50,085 nt of DNA, from the NCBI GenBank assembly GCA_017985935.1, contig JAGNWT010000011.1:1-50085 (forward strand), written 5' to 3'. The position numbers were made by a program, and so were the translations under genes. The notes below the pieces were generated by a model that did no database searches, had not been told where the DNA came from, and worked only from the letters and a program-made list of their open reading frames with translations. The stretch is from Anaerolineales bacterium. Its GTDB lineage: Bacteria > Chloroflexota > Anaerolineae > Anaerolineales > Villigracilaceae. Below are positions 7,137 to 16,642 of the stretch, piece after piece (the stretch's first letter is position 1; each line of letters begins with the position of its first letter).

Positions 7137-8569
7137 TGAAAAAAACACAACTCTTCGATGAAGCCGGCATGGAATATCAAAAGACCCGCATCGCCCACTG
7201 GGATCAAGTTGCCAGGAAACGTGATAGTTGGGCCGGGCTGGGACGCTGGTACCACCGTCGCCTGATCCAGATCTATAAATATCTGGTCAACCCCAATCAG
7301 CGCGTCCTTGAGATCGGGTGCGGTATGGGCAGCCTGATCGCGCAGTTGCAGCCATCACACGGCGTTGGCGTGGACTTCTCGCCCGAGATGATCGCCCGCG
7401 CCAAAGTACGCCACCCTGAGATCGAATATCACCAGCTTGACGCGCACGATCTTTCCAATCTTAGCGGCACGTTCGATGTGATCATCTTCTCGGACTCGGT
7501 CAACGATCTATGGGATGTGCAGCGCGCGCTTGAGCAGGTGAAAAGATTCTGCACACCACACACGCGTCTCATCCTCAATTTTTACAGCCACCTCTGGCAA
7601 CTGCCGTTGACCACGGCGCAGAGCCTCAATCTCGCCGCGCCCATGCTAAACCAAAACTGGCTCACTCCTGAGGATGTGGACAACATGCTGCGCCTCGCAG
7701 GCTTTGACAGCATCCGCACCACGCGTGAGGTTCTTTGGCCATTACCCCTTGGCGGGCTCGCCGACCGCTACCTTGTCAAATTATGGCCGTTCCGCGATTT
7801 CGCACTCTCCAATTTTGTGATCGCCCGTCCCGCCGCCACACCCGCCAAGAATCCGAGCGTCTCTGTCATTGTGGCAGCACGCAATGAAGCGGGTAATATC
7901 AAAAATATTTTCGAGCGGCTGCCAAAGATGGGACCAATGACCGAGCTCATTTTTGTTGAAGGTCACTCGCGCGACAATACCTTCCAAACGATCCAGGATG
8001 AAATCCCCCTTCACCCTTCAACCCCGAGCCTGCTCTTCCAACAAACAGGCATTGGAAAAGCGGACGCAGTTCGACTGGGATTTGATAAAGCTTCTGGCGA
8101 TATCCTGATGATCCTGGACGCCGATCTTACTGTCCCGCCGGAAGACCTGCCGCGATTCTATGAAGCCATTGCAACCGGCAAAGGTGAATTCATCAACGGC
8201 GTGCGTTTGGTCTATCCAATGGAAAAGGAAGCCATGCGCACCTTGAACTTCATTGGTAACAAGTTTTTCAGCATGGCATTCTCATGGCTGTTAGGGCAGC
8301 CCATAAAAGACACCTTGTGCGGTACTAAGGTGATGTGGCGAGAAGACTATGAAAAGATCGCCGCGAACCGTTCCTATTTTGGTGATTTCGACCCATTCGG
8401 TGATTTCGACCTGATCTTTGGGGCGGCAAAACTCAACCGCAAGATCATTGACCTGCCCATCCGCTATCGTGACCGCACCTATGGAACCACTAATATCTCA
8501 CGTTGGAAGCACGGCATCCTGCTATTTCGAATGGTGGCGTTCGCCGCAAGAAGAATCAAATTTGTTTAG
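7136..8569 (+). CDS. Fusion of SAM methyltransferase and GT2 glycosyltransferase
   Basis: A 477-residue two-domain protein. Residues 1 to about 232 are a class I methyltransferase: motif I VLEIGCGMG at 57-65, and VGVDFSPEMI and FDVIIFSDSVNDL as motifs II and III/IV. Residues from 241 are a GT2 domain: VSVIVAARNEAGN, the metal-binding DADLTVPPEDL with DAD at 328-330, and a C-terminal region like dolichol-phosphate mannosyltransferases (RYRDRTYGTTNISRWKHG) without obvious terminal membrane helices. The protein may methylate and transfer sugars in one pathway, or act on a polyprenyl phosphate. It is transcribed away from the regulator, and both share a 124-bp promoter region. The gene ends at a perfect bidirectional terminator. 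Confidence 0.8.
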   Translation: MKKTQLFDEAGMEYQKTRIAHWDQVARKRDSWAGLGRWYHRRLIQIYKYLVNPNQRVLEIGCGMGSLIAQLQPSHGVGVDFSPEMIARAKVRHPEIEYHQLDAHDLSNLSGTFDVIIFSDSVNDLWDVQRALEQVKRFCTPHTRLILNFYSHLWQLPLTTAQSLNLAAPMLNQNWLTPEDVDNMLRLAGFDSIRTTREVLWPLPLGGLADRYLVKLWPFRDFALSNFVIARPAATPAKNPSVSVIVAARNEAGNIKNIFERLPKMGPMTELIFVEGHSRDNTFQTIQDEIPLHPSTPSLLFQQTGIGKADAVRLGFDKASGDILMILDADLTVPPEDLPRFYEAIATGKGEFINGVRLVYPMEKEAMRTLNFIGNKFFSMAFSWLLGQPIKDTLCGTKVMWREDYEKIAANRSYFGDFDPFGDFDLIFGAAKLNRKIIDLPIRYRDRTYGTTNISRWKHGILLFRMVAFAARRIKFV

Positions 8570-8580
8570 TTATTCCCCGC

Positions 8581-8623
8581 ATATAAAAAGGGACTGTCTT
8601 TTCAAGACAGTCCCTTTTTATAT
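8581..8623. terminator. Bidirectional terminator, perfect 20-bp stem
   Basis: Stem 8581-8600 and 8604-8623 are perfect inverted copies with a 3-nt loop TTC; the stem core is AAAAAGGGACTGTCTT. A-rich and T-rich ends make it work in both directions. It lies 11 bp after the stop of the plus-strand fusion gene and 7 bp beyond the stop of the convergent membrane protein gene. Confidence 0.95.
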
Positions 8624-8629
8624 GGTGCT

Positions 8630-10636
8630 CTATTTGCAGGCAGAGATATTAAGCAGCCTGCGGAAGTCTTTGCGATAATCGTCTGGTGCGCGAATCCCCC
8701 GCACTTCATCCACAACCTTCACGCAGGGACTTTGAAGCGCATCCTGAGATTCTTCACCCCACCACTCCCAATCTTCGATCCCAAAGTACACATAATCATA
8801 ACCGGCCGCCTGCAACTCATAAGGATCAGGCGTATTGCCCAACTCCACCCATTCGGGGTAAGGAATATATAAGGTCTCACTCGAATCAGAGAAGCGCCCA
8901 AACACAGTCACCGCCCGATGCGGAAACAAGTCAAAGACCTGCGCATCCGGCTCCAGTTGATTCCAATATTGTTTGGAAATTTGGGCGTCCAACTCATGGA
9001 TGAAGAACGGCAGGGTTGGCTTTTGCGCAGCAATGAGCTCAATGCCAAAGGTAAAGAAACCTCCGAAGAGCGAGATCAGCCCGAGGGTAAAAGCGACCGC
9101 TCTCCATGATTCAGATCGTCTTCTTAGCCAGTTCCATGTCAGCGGAACGGCGTACAAGGTGGCAGGGAATAGAATATTTGCAAGCAGGCGGCTATTGGCG
9201 CTGATTCCTGCGGTCCCATCGTATTGGACAAATAACACAATGAAGCCAGTCGCCGCGCCCGCGATCAACAAGGCTTCCCACCACTTTTGCGTACGCACCA
9301 TTTTCCAACCCCATGCATATAACAATGGCAGAATCAGCAAATTAGGACCCAACTCAAACACAGCGGCGATCAACTGCGCGGGGTTGGCAAGTGACAGCGT
9401 GCCAAGGTGGGCAGAGATGACGGTTGGAGGGAATGCGAAAAGCACACCAAAAGTATGATAACCCTCGCGCGCGCCGCCCGATAAACCAGAGAGGATGTCA
9501 CGCACCAACACGGTCAATACGCCGCCTTGAAAGAGTGCAATGACCGAAGCCAACCCAATAATGACGATCCAGCGCACCGCGCTCTGGGGAATCTGGCGTG
9601 TGCGGCGGGCAAGCAAATACACAAGGATGGCAAAGACCAGGTTCGGCGCGAGAGTAAGAAAGCCAAACTCACTGACCAAAGCCGAAGCCGCCAGCAATAT
9701 CGCGAGGATCAAACCTTGCGGAACATTCCTGGTGCGACGATACAACATCAGAACCAGCATTACAGACAGCGCGCCAAGCATGCCGGTGCCGTTGTGAGAC
9801 ATGATGCTCGGGCTGGTAAGCCCGTTGGCGAAGGCGAACGGAAACTCAATGGGTCCGCTGCCTTCGATCTGCCAGACGTTCGTCAATGCAGCAGAAAGGG
9901 TTTCACCCGAGATCTTTCCGGAGCCGATCAAGGCAACCTGCCCTGAGATCCATTCCACAACCGACGGCGGGAGGATGAGCAGCAACCAACGCGCACCGGA
10001 AGAGAACGCCATGAACATGCCGCCTAATATCCCGGCCAGATGACTGCGAGCCATGCGGCGCGTCCACAGGTAGGTAAGCATGATCATCGGTCCGAATGCA
10101 ACAGCACGCGCCACATCCATCGCTGTCCACGGGAAGAGTTCACCCAGCAGCATTAATTGTGAGCCGAGCAAAACCAACAGGTAGTGATACCCAAAGATAA
10201 CTTTGGAGTCGAATGGAAAGTGCGGGGGGATGTCACCCACTGCAAGCATGGATGCGAGAGGCAGGTTTTGACGGTCATCGAAGATGTTGAGCCCGAACCC
10301 GATCATGGAGAATAGATACACGATCAAGACTAGCGACACCAACTGTCCCCATGAAATATGAAAAACTTTCCCGCCATCCTTCCGCAGGCGGGGCAAGGCA
10401 AAGAAGATGCCAACCATAAGGGTCGCAATCGCGCCCAACCATGAAGCCGTCAAAATCGGTATGACATGCGCAAGCAGGTTGGAAACCCAAAGTTCAAAGA
10501 CCAATCCGAGCGAGAGTCCGGCCATCATCTGCTCGCGGCGCGGAATGCCAAAGCCGATCACGACCAGCCAGCCGCCAACAGCCCAAATGAATGCCCAGGC
10601 GAATAAGGGGAGTATGTCAAGTAGTTGAGAAAGCAT
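8630..10636 (-). CDS. Large polytopic membrane protein, GT-C like
   Basis: 668 residues with about a dozen hydrophobic helices in the first 550 residues, then a soluble C-terminal portion that would face outside (LEPDAQVFDLFPHRAVTVFG, then AAGYDYVYFGIEDWEWWG). Lumenal loop residues DDRQNLPLASML and PHFPFDSK recall the first acidic loop of GT-C enzymes that use lipid-linked sugars. No family is recognised with certainty. The topology of polytopic body plus extracytoplasmic tail recurs in the proteins at 11508-13880, 21566-23446 and 26063-27838. It is likely a glycosyltransferase or glycan polymerase of the surface locus. It lies 18 bp after the methyltransferase gene. Confidence 0.6.
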   Translation of the reverse strand: MLSQLLDILPLFAWAFIWAVGGWLVVIGFGIPRREQMMAGLSLGLVFELWVSNLLAHVIPILTASWLGAIATLMVGIFFALPRLRKDGGKVFHISWGQLVSLVLIVYLFSMIGFGLNIFDDRQNLPLASMLAVGDIPPHFPFDSKVIFGYHYLLVLLGSQLMLLGELFPWTAMDVARAVAFGPMIMLTYLWTRRMARSHLAGILGGMFMAFSSGARWLLLILPPSVVEWISGQVALIGSGKISGETLSAALTNVWQIEGSGPIEFPFAFANGLTSPSIMSHNGTGMLGALSVMLVLMLYRRTRNVPQGLILAILLAASALVSEFGFLTLAPNLVFAILVYLLARRTRQIPQSAVRWIVIIGLASVIALFQGGVLTVLVRDILSGLSGGAREGYHTFGVLFAFPPTVISAHLGTLSLANPAQLIAAVFELGPNLLILPLLYAWGWKMVRTQKWWEALLIAGAATGFIVLFVQYDGTAGISANSRLLANILFPATLYAVPLTWNWLRRRSESWRAVAFTLGLISLFGGFFTFGIELIAAQKPTLPFFIHELDAQISKQYWNQLEPDAQVFDLFPHRAVTVFGRFSDSSETLYIPYPEWVELGNTPDPYELQAAGYDYVYFGIEDWEWWGEESQDALQSPCVKVVDEVRGIRAPDDYRKDFRRLLNISACK

Positions 10637-10654
10637 GGAACTTAGTCTCTGCCT

Positions 10655-11500
10655 TTAGTGTTTTGGTTGGGAAACGATAACGCGAATCAACTCAACCGAG
10701 TCATCTTCAAGACGACCGCTGAGAAATTCAGGCAGGATCTGCGGGCGCGCTTTTTGAAGCTCAGGCTCATTGCGCTGAAGCACAGTGATATCCACCTGAC
10801 CGAAGGATTCGTTGAAGGCACGGCGATAGTCCCAAAGACGGTAACGATTATGGTTGCTGGAGGGGTTGAGCCAGCCATACCAAACCCGCCTGGAGAATTT
10901 GAGCATCTCAAACGGGTATTTGAAGAAGTGATCGCGCAGGTCTACGAAGTGGATGTGCAAGCCGTCGGGTTTTGTGAGCGCAGCGAGCGCACGCGTGATG
11001 CCTTCCACATCATCCAGGTGTTCATACACTGAGTTACTGATGATCAAGTCTACGGGTGGGAGATGCAACCCTGAAGACACCGCGCCATCGGCAGGCTTCA
11101 CATCGCGGATGTCCGCTTCCAAAAGGGTGATGCGTGCATTTCGAGGCCGCACCAACTTTCCTTTAAGGAGAAGATGCGCATCATAGCGGGGCAGAAGCGC
11201 CTGATTGTGAGCGTCATCTGGCGGGGCATATTTCTCGCATAGCACAACCTCCTCCGCGCCAGATTCCAACAGACCCACGCCAATGTCAAAACGTCCGCCG
11301 TAGCCAAAGACCATCACCCGTTTGCCTTTGAGGTTTTTGCCGTGATCAGCAAGAATATCTACATATCGCTGCACAGCCGATTGAGGGTCGCTGGTTTCCA
11401 GCCCGGGCTGAATGACGAGGGAACGAAGCAGCAGAAAACGCACGATGCGTTCAGGGAGAAAGTGACGGATCACGCGGGGGATGAGATAAGAAAGATTCAA
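10655..11500 (-). CDS. SAM-dependent methyltransferase
   Basis: 281 residues. Motif I is VMVFGYGGRFDIGVGLLE (about 62-79), the acidic residue ending the second strand is in EEVVLCEKY, and a later strand and turn are VDLIISNSVYEHLDDVEG. This is the pattern of class I methyltransferases (Methyltransf_11/23 type) common in polysaccharide clusters. The substrate is presumably a sugar or lipid-linked glycan. The start is a TTG at 11500; AGGTG lies 4 nt upstream and overlaps the stop codon of the preceding membrane protein, so the two are tightly coupled. Confidence 0.75.
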   Translation of the reverse strand: MNLSYLIPRVIRHFLPERIVRFLLLRSLVIQPGLETSDPQSAVQRYVDILADHGKNLKGKRVMVFGYGGRFDIGVGLLESGAEEVVLCEKYAPPDDAHNQALLPRYDAHLLLKGKLVRPRNARITLLEADIRDVKPADGAVSSGLHLPPVDLIISNSVYEHLDDVEGITRALAALTKPDGLHIHFVDLRDHFFKYPFEMLKFSRRVWYGWLNPSSNHNRYRLWDYRRAFNESFGQVDITVLQRNEPELQKARPQILPEFLSGRLEDDSVELIRVIVSQPKH

Positions 11501-11507
11501 GAGGCAC

Positions 11508-13880
11508 CTATTGCAAATATTTTTCGCAGTCTACAGGTTCCTGACGCGGAACAAGGAGCTGCACGCCAACTGGTCTATCGGTCATAAGGGGTTCGTAAAA
11601 ACACAGAGTGGGCGCGGAAACCCAGACCACCCACAGGTCGTTCTCTTCCGAGAAGATGCCTGAGTCTTTCAACTCTGCCCGAAGTGGTTCTGTAACGATC
11701 AACGAAAAACGCCGATCGGCAAGATCTTGATAATAAGGGCGGAAGTAGGTCTGGTTGGACGCCATCGCCTGATCCATCATGTATTTCTTTTCATACTCAG
11801 GCACAAAGGGGATGTTCGGCATGTATCCGAAGGTCAGCAGTTGGCGTTGATCCATGAACAGTACTTCGCCCTGCTTCGAGGCTTCGTCCACCGCAGTGCG
11901 GATCTGCGAAAGAGCCATATCGGTCTGTTCGCGCGAGGGCAGGTCAAGCCATTGATGGCTGGCCGCTCCCGGATGAAACGGGCTGAATTGATAGGCGGGC
12001 AAAAGCAGGAGGTAACACAGCATGGCAAGCACCCACGCAGGCAGACGAGTCACATCTTGAATCTTTGACACGGTCGAGTCCGCGCCTTGCGCCTGCGAAG
12101 CCAACCCAAGCATCGCCACCATAATGAGTGTTCCGATGTACATATCCAGATTATGCAGATCGCCGCCGCCGCCGATCTTGGTGCTGACCACCAAACCCAC
12201 GCCGAAGAATCCGATCAATGCTCCCCAAATGGCAAGCATTTGAAACGCATCAAACTTCCATTGGCGGGAGATCATTTTATACAACAGCACTGCAACCACT
12301 GGCCCGGTCGTGAGCAGAACGAGCAGCACAATGCCGGGTCCCAGGGTCTGATTGGGAAGCAGACGGTACCAAAGCAAGGGCTGCTGGGCGGTGGTACTTT
12401 CACCAGCCGCGTAACCAAAAAAGTTCCCGATATTCAACAAGAAGCCGGGCGCCGCTCCAAGCGCGGCCATCAAGACGGTGGGAAGCAGTCTCTTGAACCA
12501 GTTCCCTTCGCGCTTTGGATAGAACAGGAACAGGTCAGCCAATGCGCCCCACGCGCCGGGTGCGAAGACCCATGTCCAACGGCTGATGCCCGCATACAAA
12601 CTCGCAGCAACCAGCGAACCTCCCCGCACATAAGGTGACGGATGGAATACGAAGAACGCAACCATGATCGTCATCACCATGAAGGGCGGGTGCAAAGGCG
12701 CGAGCAAAATAAAAAAGATCGACACCCAAAGGAAAGTAATATGCCTTAAGGCAGAAGAGGTCAGCTTCGCGGTCAGAGCCCAAGCAAGAACGATGGAGGG
12801 CAAGGTCAGCAAGGTAACATTCCACAAACGATGTGCCCAAATGGGCAATCCTGTCCAAAGGAAAAGTACGCCCCACAATCCGTACCGTCCCGGTGATGCG
12901 TATGGATTTTGGATCTGTCCCGCGTAGTTATACAGGTCTTGCCCAAAGATCAGCGAATAATCATAGAGGCGATTTCCCTCCGACCAATAAAGCCCGAAAG
13001 GGTCGTCCACAACAAGCAGGAGCGAGCGTGTAACAACCGACACCAGCACGATCCACCCGGTGGATATAACCATCGATTCAAGCGTGACCAGGCGGTCTGA
13101 TCCTGTATAAAAGAAATATGCAGCCGCCCAAAGAGCGATCAGAAAAACGGCAAAGCGAAAGTTTGGATACAAAATATATCCGCCCGCGCCGATGATATAG
13201 CGATAGATGAACGGCAGCAAAACCGCCAGCACAAAGGCGAATGTTTGCCAGCGAGCAAGCTTCCGCCGCCACGCCAGAAGCCAGCCGCGGACATTATCTC
13301 CTGCGGGCAAATAAAGGAAAGCGATGAGAAGCAAGAGGAAGAGCGCTCCTGCGACAATGGATCCGCGTGAAACCAAAGCGACCGGGTAAATGATCCGCGC
13401 TTCTTGAACCAGGCGAGGATAAAGGAAGAAAGCAAAGGCTAGTGCGAGATCTCCCCAGCCAAAGGGCTGATCCTGCTCGGGGGAAAAGAACCAGCCTAAA
13501 AGTCGGGCAAGACCGGCAGCCACAAGGAACTGAGTCCACGGGAAGGTGAGTACCGTCTGCCAGGGCGAGAACAGATATACCCAGGCGAAGAATCCGATCC
13601 ATAGAACAGCAATAAGCCAGCGGGCGGGGTTCATTTTTTTTGCGAGCGACCGAAGAAGGGCGGGCTTCCACAAGCTGAAGTACAGGGTTGCCAGGCTGAT
13701 CAACACAAACAGGATACAGGCAATGATGGCAGCGCTTCCAGACGGCGTGAGCAATTTATCCCATGCCGGTTCGGCTGACAAAAAGTCGCTGACTTCAGAA
13801 TAGGCTAGCAGCATCCCTGCCACAAGCCCAATGGTAAACAATTGGTTGTTTCTTCTCGTAAATTTATTTTCGTTTTGCAT
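11508..13880 (-). CDS. Large polytopic membrane protein, GT-C like
   Basis: 790 residues, the largest of five similar proteins in the locus. About 14-16 hydrophobic segments span residues 15-630, followed by a hydrophilic C-terminal portion (from about SREQTDMALSQIRTAVDEAS to the end, ending with PVDCEKYLQ) that would be extracytoplasmic. A loop with DDPFGLYWSEGNRLYDYSLI resembles the first acidic loop of GT-C transferases, where Asp/Glu bind metal and activate the acceptor. The sequence is not recognised as a specific family. It precedes a methyltransferase gene by 7 bp. Start ATG 13880 has only a weak AAGAG upstream. Confidence 0.6.
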   Translation of the reverse strand: MQNENKFTRRNNQLFTIGLVAGMLLAYSEVSDFLSAEPAWDKLLTPSGSAAIIACILFVLISLATLYFSLWKPALLRSLAKKMNPARWLIAVLWIGFFAWVYLFSPWQTVLTFPWTQFLVAAGLARLLGWFFSPEQDQPFGWGDLALAFAFFLYPRLVQEARIIYPVALVSRGSIVAGALFLLLLIAFLYLPAGDNVRGWLLAWRRKLARWQTFAFVLAVLLPFIYRYIIGAGGYILYPNFRFAVFLIALWAAAYFFYTGSDRLVTLESMVISTGWIVLVSVVTRSLLLVVDDPFGLYWSEGNRLYDYSLIFGQDLYNYAGQIQNPYASPGRYGLWGVLFLWTGLPIWAHRLWNVTLLTLPSIVLAWALTAKLTSSALRHITFLWVSIFFILLAPLHPPFMVMTIMVAFFVFHPSPYVRGGSLVAASLYAGISRWTWVFAPGAWGALADLFLFYPKREGNWFKRLLPTVLMAALGAAPGFLLNIGNFFGYAAGESTTAQQPLLWYRLLPNQTLGPGIVLLVLLTTGPVVAVLLYKMISRQWKFDAFQMLAIWGALIGFFGVGLVVSTKIGGGGDLHNLDMYIGTLIMVAMLGLASQAQGADSTVSKIQDVTRLPAWVLAMLCYLLLLPAYQFSPFHPGAASHQWLDLPSREQTDMALSQIRTAVDEASKQGEVLFMDQRQLLTFGYMPNIPFVPEYEKKYMMDQAMASNQTYFRPYYQDLADRRFSLIVTEPLRAELKDSGIFSEENDLWVVWVSAPTLCFYEPLMTDRPVGVQLLVPRQEPVDCEKYLQ

Positions 13881-14346
13881 GCGAGCTCTTCAAAAGGAAA
13901 CTTTGGGTTGAATGATGACTTTGCCTATTTATGGGCAGGTATATGAAAGAATAGCAACGGCATTGGCTGCCCTGTATGGGCTGCCATATTTACAATTTAC
14001 CACTTCTGTGGCTAAAGCCTGCCGCCAACTTGTAGTAGAAAGGCGAAGCAGAAAATCCATTTTTCCGATCAGGCTGCCGGAAAAGAGATCACGATCCAGA
14101 TCAGAGTTATAACCGAAAGAAAATACGAGTGCTCCAACATTTTGAACACGAATTTTTTGAAGCAGTCCTAACATAATGAAAAAATAAAGGAGGAAAAATA
14201 AAAAAAATATCTTTCCAACTCCAGCATCAAGATGGGCAAGATGTCATATGCTGCTATTTGTTTCATGTCGCACGGCCTTCGTTCAAAAACTAGCGAACCA
14301 ATCAGGGGGCAGAAGATATGCTGTGTTTGGTAAAATGAATTCACCC
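13881..14346. other. 466-bp intergenic region between divergent genes
   Basis: Separates the divergent genes starting at 13880 (minus) and 14347 (plus). It is visibly more AT-rich than its surroundings, with an A-rich patch near 14175-14210 that includes AAAGGAGG without a start codon at working distance. Short open frames exist on both strands (66 codons at 13912-14112 plus; 81 codons at 13929-14174 minus), but neither has a ribosome site or recognisable similarity. Apart from the -10-like box before 14347, nothing is assigned. Confidence 0.5.
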
Positions 14347-14347
14347 A
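14331..14347 (+). promoter_or_regulatory. Leaderless-type -10 box before GT4 gene
   Basis: GGTAAAAT at 14329-14336 is followed by 10 nt and then ATG 14347. The layout closely matches GGTAAAAT before 7136. There is no Shine-Dalgarno, and this box is the main reason for choosing 14347 over upstream in-frame starts. Confidence 0.45.
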
Positions 14348-15450
14348 TGAAATCATTAAGGATCGGAATATCCGCCCGCGGATTGAACTCTTTTGTCAGC
14401 GGACCCAGTGAATACATCGCCGGACTTACCGGCGAGATGGTGCGTCAGACCGCAAACAGACACAAACTGTTCATTTACTACAACACGCCCCGGCTTCTGG
14501 GCAGATTCGCAAAAGCTACAGAGCGAGTCGTGCCGGGCAACAACGCTTTCCTTTGGGACCATTTTCTTTTGCCCATAGCCCTGCTGCGAGACCAGCTTGA
14601 TCTGGTGATCTATCCCAAAGGAACGATCCCTTTTTGGAGTCCAACTAAAAACGCGACCATCATGCTCGACCTGGGATATTTCTACCCGGCGTTGAACGCC
14701 TACAAGCCAGCCACGACATTATACACGCGCACAGCAATGAAATATGCAGCCCTGCGTTCGAAGGTACTGTTTACGATATCAGAATACACCCGGCAGGATA
14801 CCATCCGTATTTTGAAGGCAGACCCCAATCAGGTATATAACATTTACGGAGCGACCTCTGGCCGCTACCGAAGAGTGGATGACCCCTTCAGGCTGGAAGA
14901 AGTCCGAAGAAAATATGATCTACCCGAATTCTTCATGTTTTACCCAACCAACATCTCGCCGCGAAAAAATTTTCAACGCCTGCTTTCTGCTTTTGAAAAA
15001 GTCATGGATCAGATCCCCCACCATCTGTACTTTACCGGTCAATTGGGATGGAACACTAAGGGCATGGAAAAGCAATTGGAGCGGATGTCTGCCCGGGTTC
15101 ACAAAATGGGAGAATTCCCAGCCGAGGATATGGCTGCGATCTATTCGCTGGCTCAGTTCACGGTGTACCCATCCCTGTTCGAAGGATTGGGTCTGCCCAT
15201 CATTGAATCGTTCCAATGCGGAACCCCGGTGCTGATCTCAGATCAATCTTCCCTTCCTGAAGTTGCAGGAAACGCTGCCCTGACCGTCGACGCTTATAGC
15301 ATCGATTCGATCGCAGAAGGGATCCTCAAGCTGTCCTCCGATGCCGAGCTGCGCCGCAGGCTCACGAGTGCGGGTTATGAACAGGCAAAAAAGTTCACCT
15401 GGGAAAAATCTGTAAAGATCGTACTGAAAGCCCTCGAAGAAAATTTCTAA
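14347..15450 (+). CDS. GT4 family glycosyltransferase
   Basis: 367 residues from the chosen start (MKSLRIGISARGLNS). A GT-B fold: N-terminal GISARGL and GPSEYIAGL loop, interdomain FYPTNISPRKNFQRLLSAFE, and the C-terminal donor-site motif EGLGLPIIE (E-x7-E) followed by CGTPVLISDQSSLPEV. This is typical of retaining GT4 enzymes such as mannosyl- or glucosyltransferases of surface glycans. Upstream in-frame codons back to 14248 are not glycosyltransferase-like, so 14347 is preferred; ATG 14335 is an alternative. It is one of few plus-strand genes in the glycan locus and converges on the flippase-like gene with 30 bp between stops. Confidence 0.85.
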   Translation: MKSLRIGISARGLNSFVSGPSEYIAGLTGEMVRQTANRHKLFIYYNTPRLLGRFAKATERVVPGNNAFLWDHFLLPIALLRDQLDLVIYPKGTIPFWSPTKNATIMLDLGYFYPALNAYKPATTLYTRTAMKYAALRSKVLFTISEYTRQDTIRILKADPNQVYNIYGATSGRYRRVDDPFRLEEVRRKYDLPEFFMFYPTNISPRKNFQRLLSAFEKVMDQIPHHLYFTGQLGWNTKGMEKQLERMSARVHKMGEFPAEDMAAIYSLAQFTVYPSLFEGLGLPIIESFQCGTPVLISDQSSLPEVAGNAALTVDAYSIDSIAEGILKLSSDAELRRRLTSAGYEQAKKFTWEKSVKIVLKALEENF

Positions 15451-15480
15451 CTCGTCGCGGGATGATAGAACACGGTCTTT

Positions 15481-16485
15481 TTATTTGGAAGAACGGGGGG
15501 ACTTTTGAGAAAAACAGGAATACAAAGGTAAATATAACAATGGGATCAAATTCGCCAGATAGAACAACACCCTTGAGCCGATCAACACAGTCGCAAGCCT
15601 GACCTGCGAGACATCAAAAGCGCCATACAGGTACAAGACGGCACCCTCATTCACTCCAAGCCCACCCATCACTTGGATCGGCAGATATGAGATCAGCTGA
15701 AGCAGGGAATTAACGAACACGGTAACCATCCATTCGATCTGCAGGGAAAAAGCCCGAAAAGAAGCATAAAGCCAGGACATCGTTACAAGCATATACACCA
15801 TCGAAAACATAGTTCCTAAGCCAATAACGCGAAAGATAAAGACCTGAGGTTGATCCACCAGTGCCTGCAAAAAATCCGTTCCTTTGGAAACAAAGGACAG
15901 GCGATCCAACCGCAGCCATTCGAGGACAGCACGAATCAGGGAAATAAAGTTATGCCTTAATACAATCGTCGTAAAAAAAACAAGGACGACCGCACCAATA
16001 CTCCCCAACACCAATTTGACCGCAAGGTGATAGACCGGGATCTGATTCCAGATCGTCAGGCTTGACACAAACAACAAGAGCCAGATCGAAATAAAATCAC
16101 CGACCTTTGTGAGAATGAAAGCCAGCGCAGAGCGGCTTATCTTCACGTCATGCTCAACCTTGAACAAGGCCAAATACGATGCGATCCCCGCGCCCGCCGC
16201 AATAAAATTTGAGACCGCATTTTGGATCACAACCACATGCAACACCTTGCTGTAATCCACCTGCCGGTCAAGGAAAAAATAATATTGAAGCGCTTTAAGC
16301 AGGGTGAGCAAATAATATAACAAGAACACCCCTGCCAGCCAAAACGACTGGATATTACCGCGCAAAGAGATCAATTCTTTGAAATCGGTCTTTGATAACA
16401 CAAACCCCACCAGCACCAAAGCCAGCAGAATCTTTACAAAGTTCCACACACTCCTCGAAACAGTTTTTTCTTGATCAGCAGACAT
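15481..16485 (-). CDS. Flippase-like membrane protein (UPF0104/AglD-type)
   Basis: 334 residues with about eight transmembrane helices. Recognisable segments are AVSNFIAAGAGIASYLALF (about 90-108), the LTKVGDFISIW region, and SYLPIQVMGGLGVNEGAVLYLY near residue 270-290, the glycine-rich loop that is the hallmark of the lysylphosphatidylglycerol-synthase transmembrane / UPF0104 family. In other systems such domains move lipid-linked substrates or partner with dolichol-phosphate glycosyltransferases. It is the last gene of the gmd operon, 157 bp after asnB. A second, independent member of the family is at 19706-20629. Confidence 0.8.
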   Translation of the reverse strand: MSADQEKTVSRSVWNFVKILLALVLVGFVLSKTDFKELISLRGNIQSFWLAGVFLLYYLLTLLKALQYYFFLDRQVDYSKVLHVVVIQNAVSNFIAAGAGIASYLALFKVEHDVKISRSALAFILTKVGDFISIWLLLFVSSLTIWNQIPVYHLAVKLVLGSIGAVVLVFFTTIVLRHNFISLIRAVLEWLRLDRLSFVSKGTDFLQALVDQPQVFIFRVIGLGTMFSMVYMLVTMSWLYASFRAFSLQIEWMVTVFVNSLLQLISYLPIQVMGGLGVNEGAVLYLYGAFDVSQVRLATVLIGSRVLFYLANLIPLLYLPLYSCFSQKSPRSSK

Positions 16486-16642
16486 TCAATATCTCAGCAA
16501 AGGGTTGGTCTATATTGGCTACAAAATTTACCTGCCTGCAGGACGGCAAAGATCACAATGCCGTTCACCGCCGGGGGCAATATTCAAATAGAACAAGGCA
16601 TACAACAATTCGGAAGAAAGAGTCATCGTCTCTCCAGGTTAA

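Noticed and set aside
9903..10130. Short minus-strand frame within the membrane protein gene at 8630-10636
   Set aside because: Shadow in another frame of a long hydrophobic coding sequence.
13929..14174. 81-codon minus-strand frame in the divergent gap
   Set aside because: No ribosome site, no recognisable family, and it lies in an AT-rich noncoding region; kept only as a remark.
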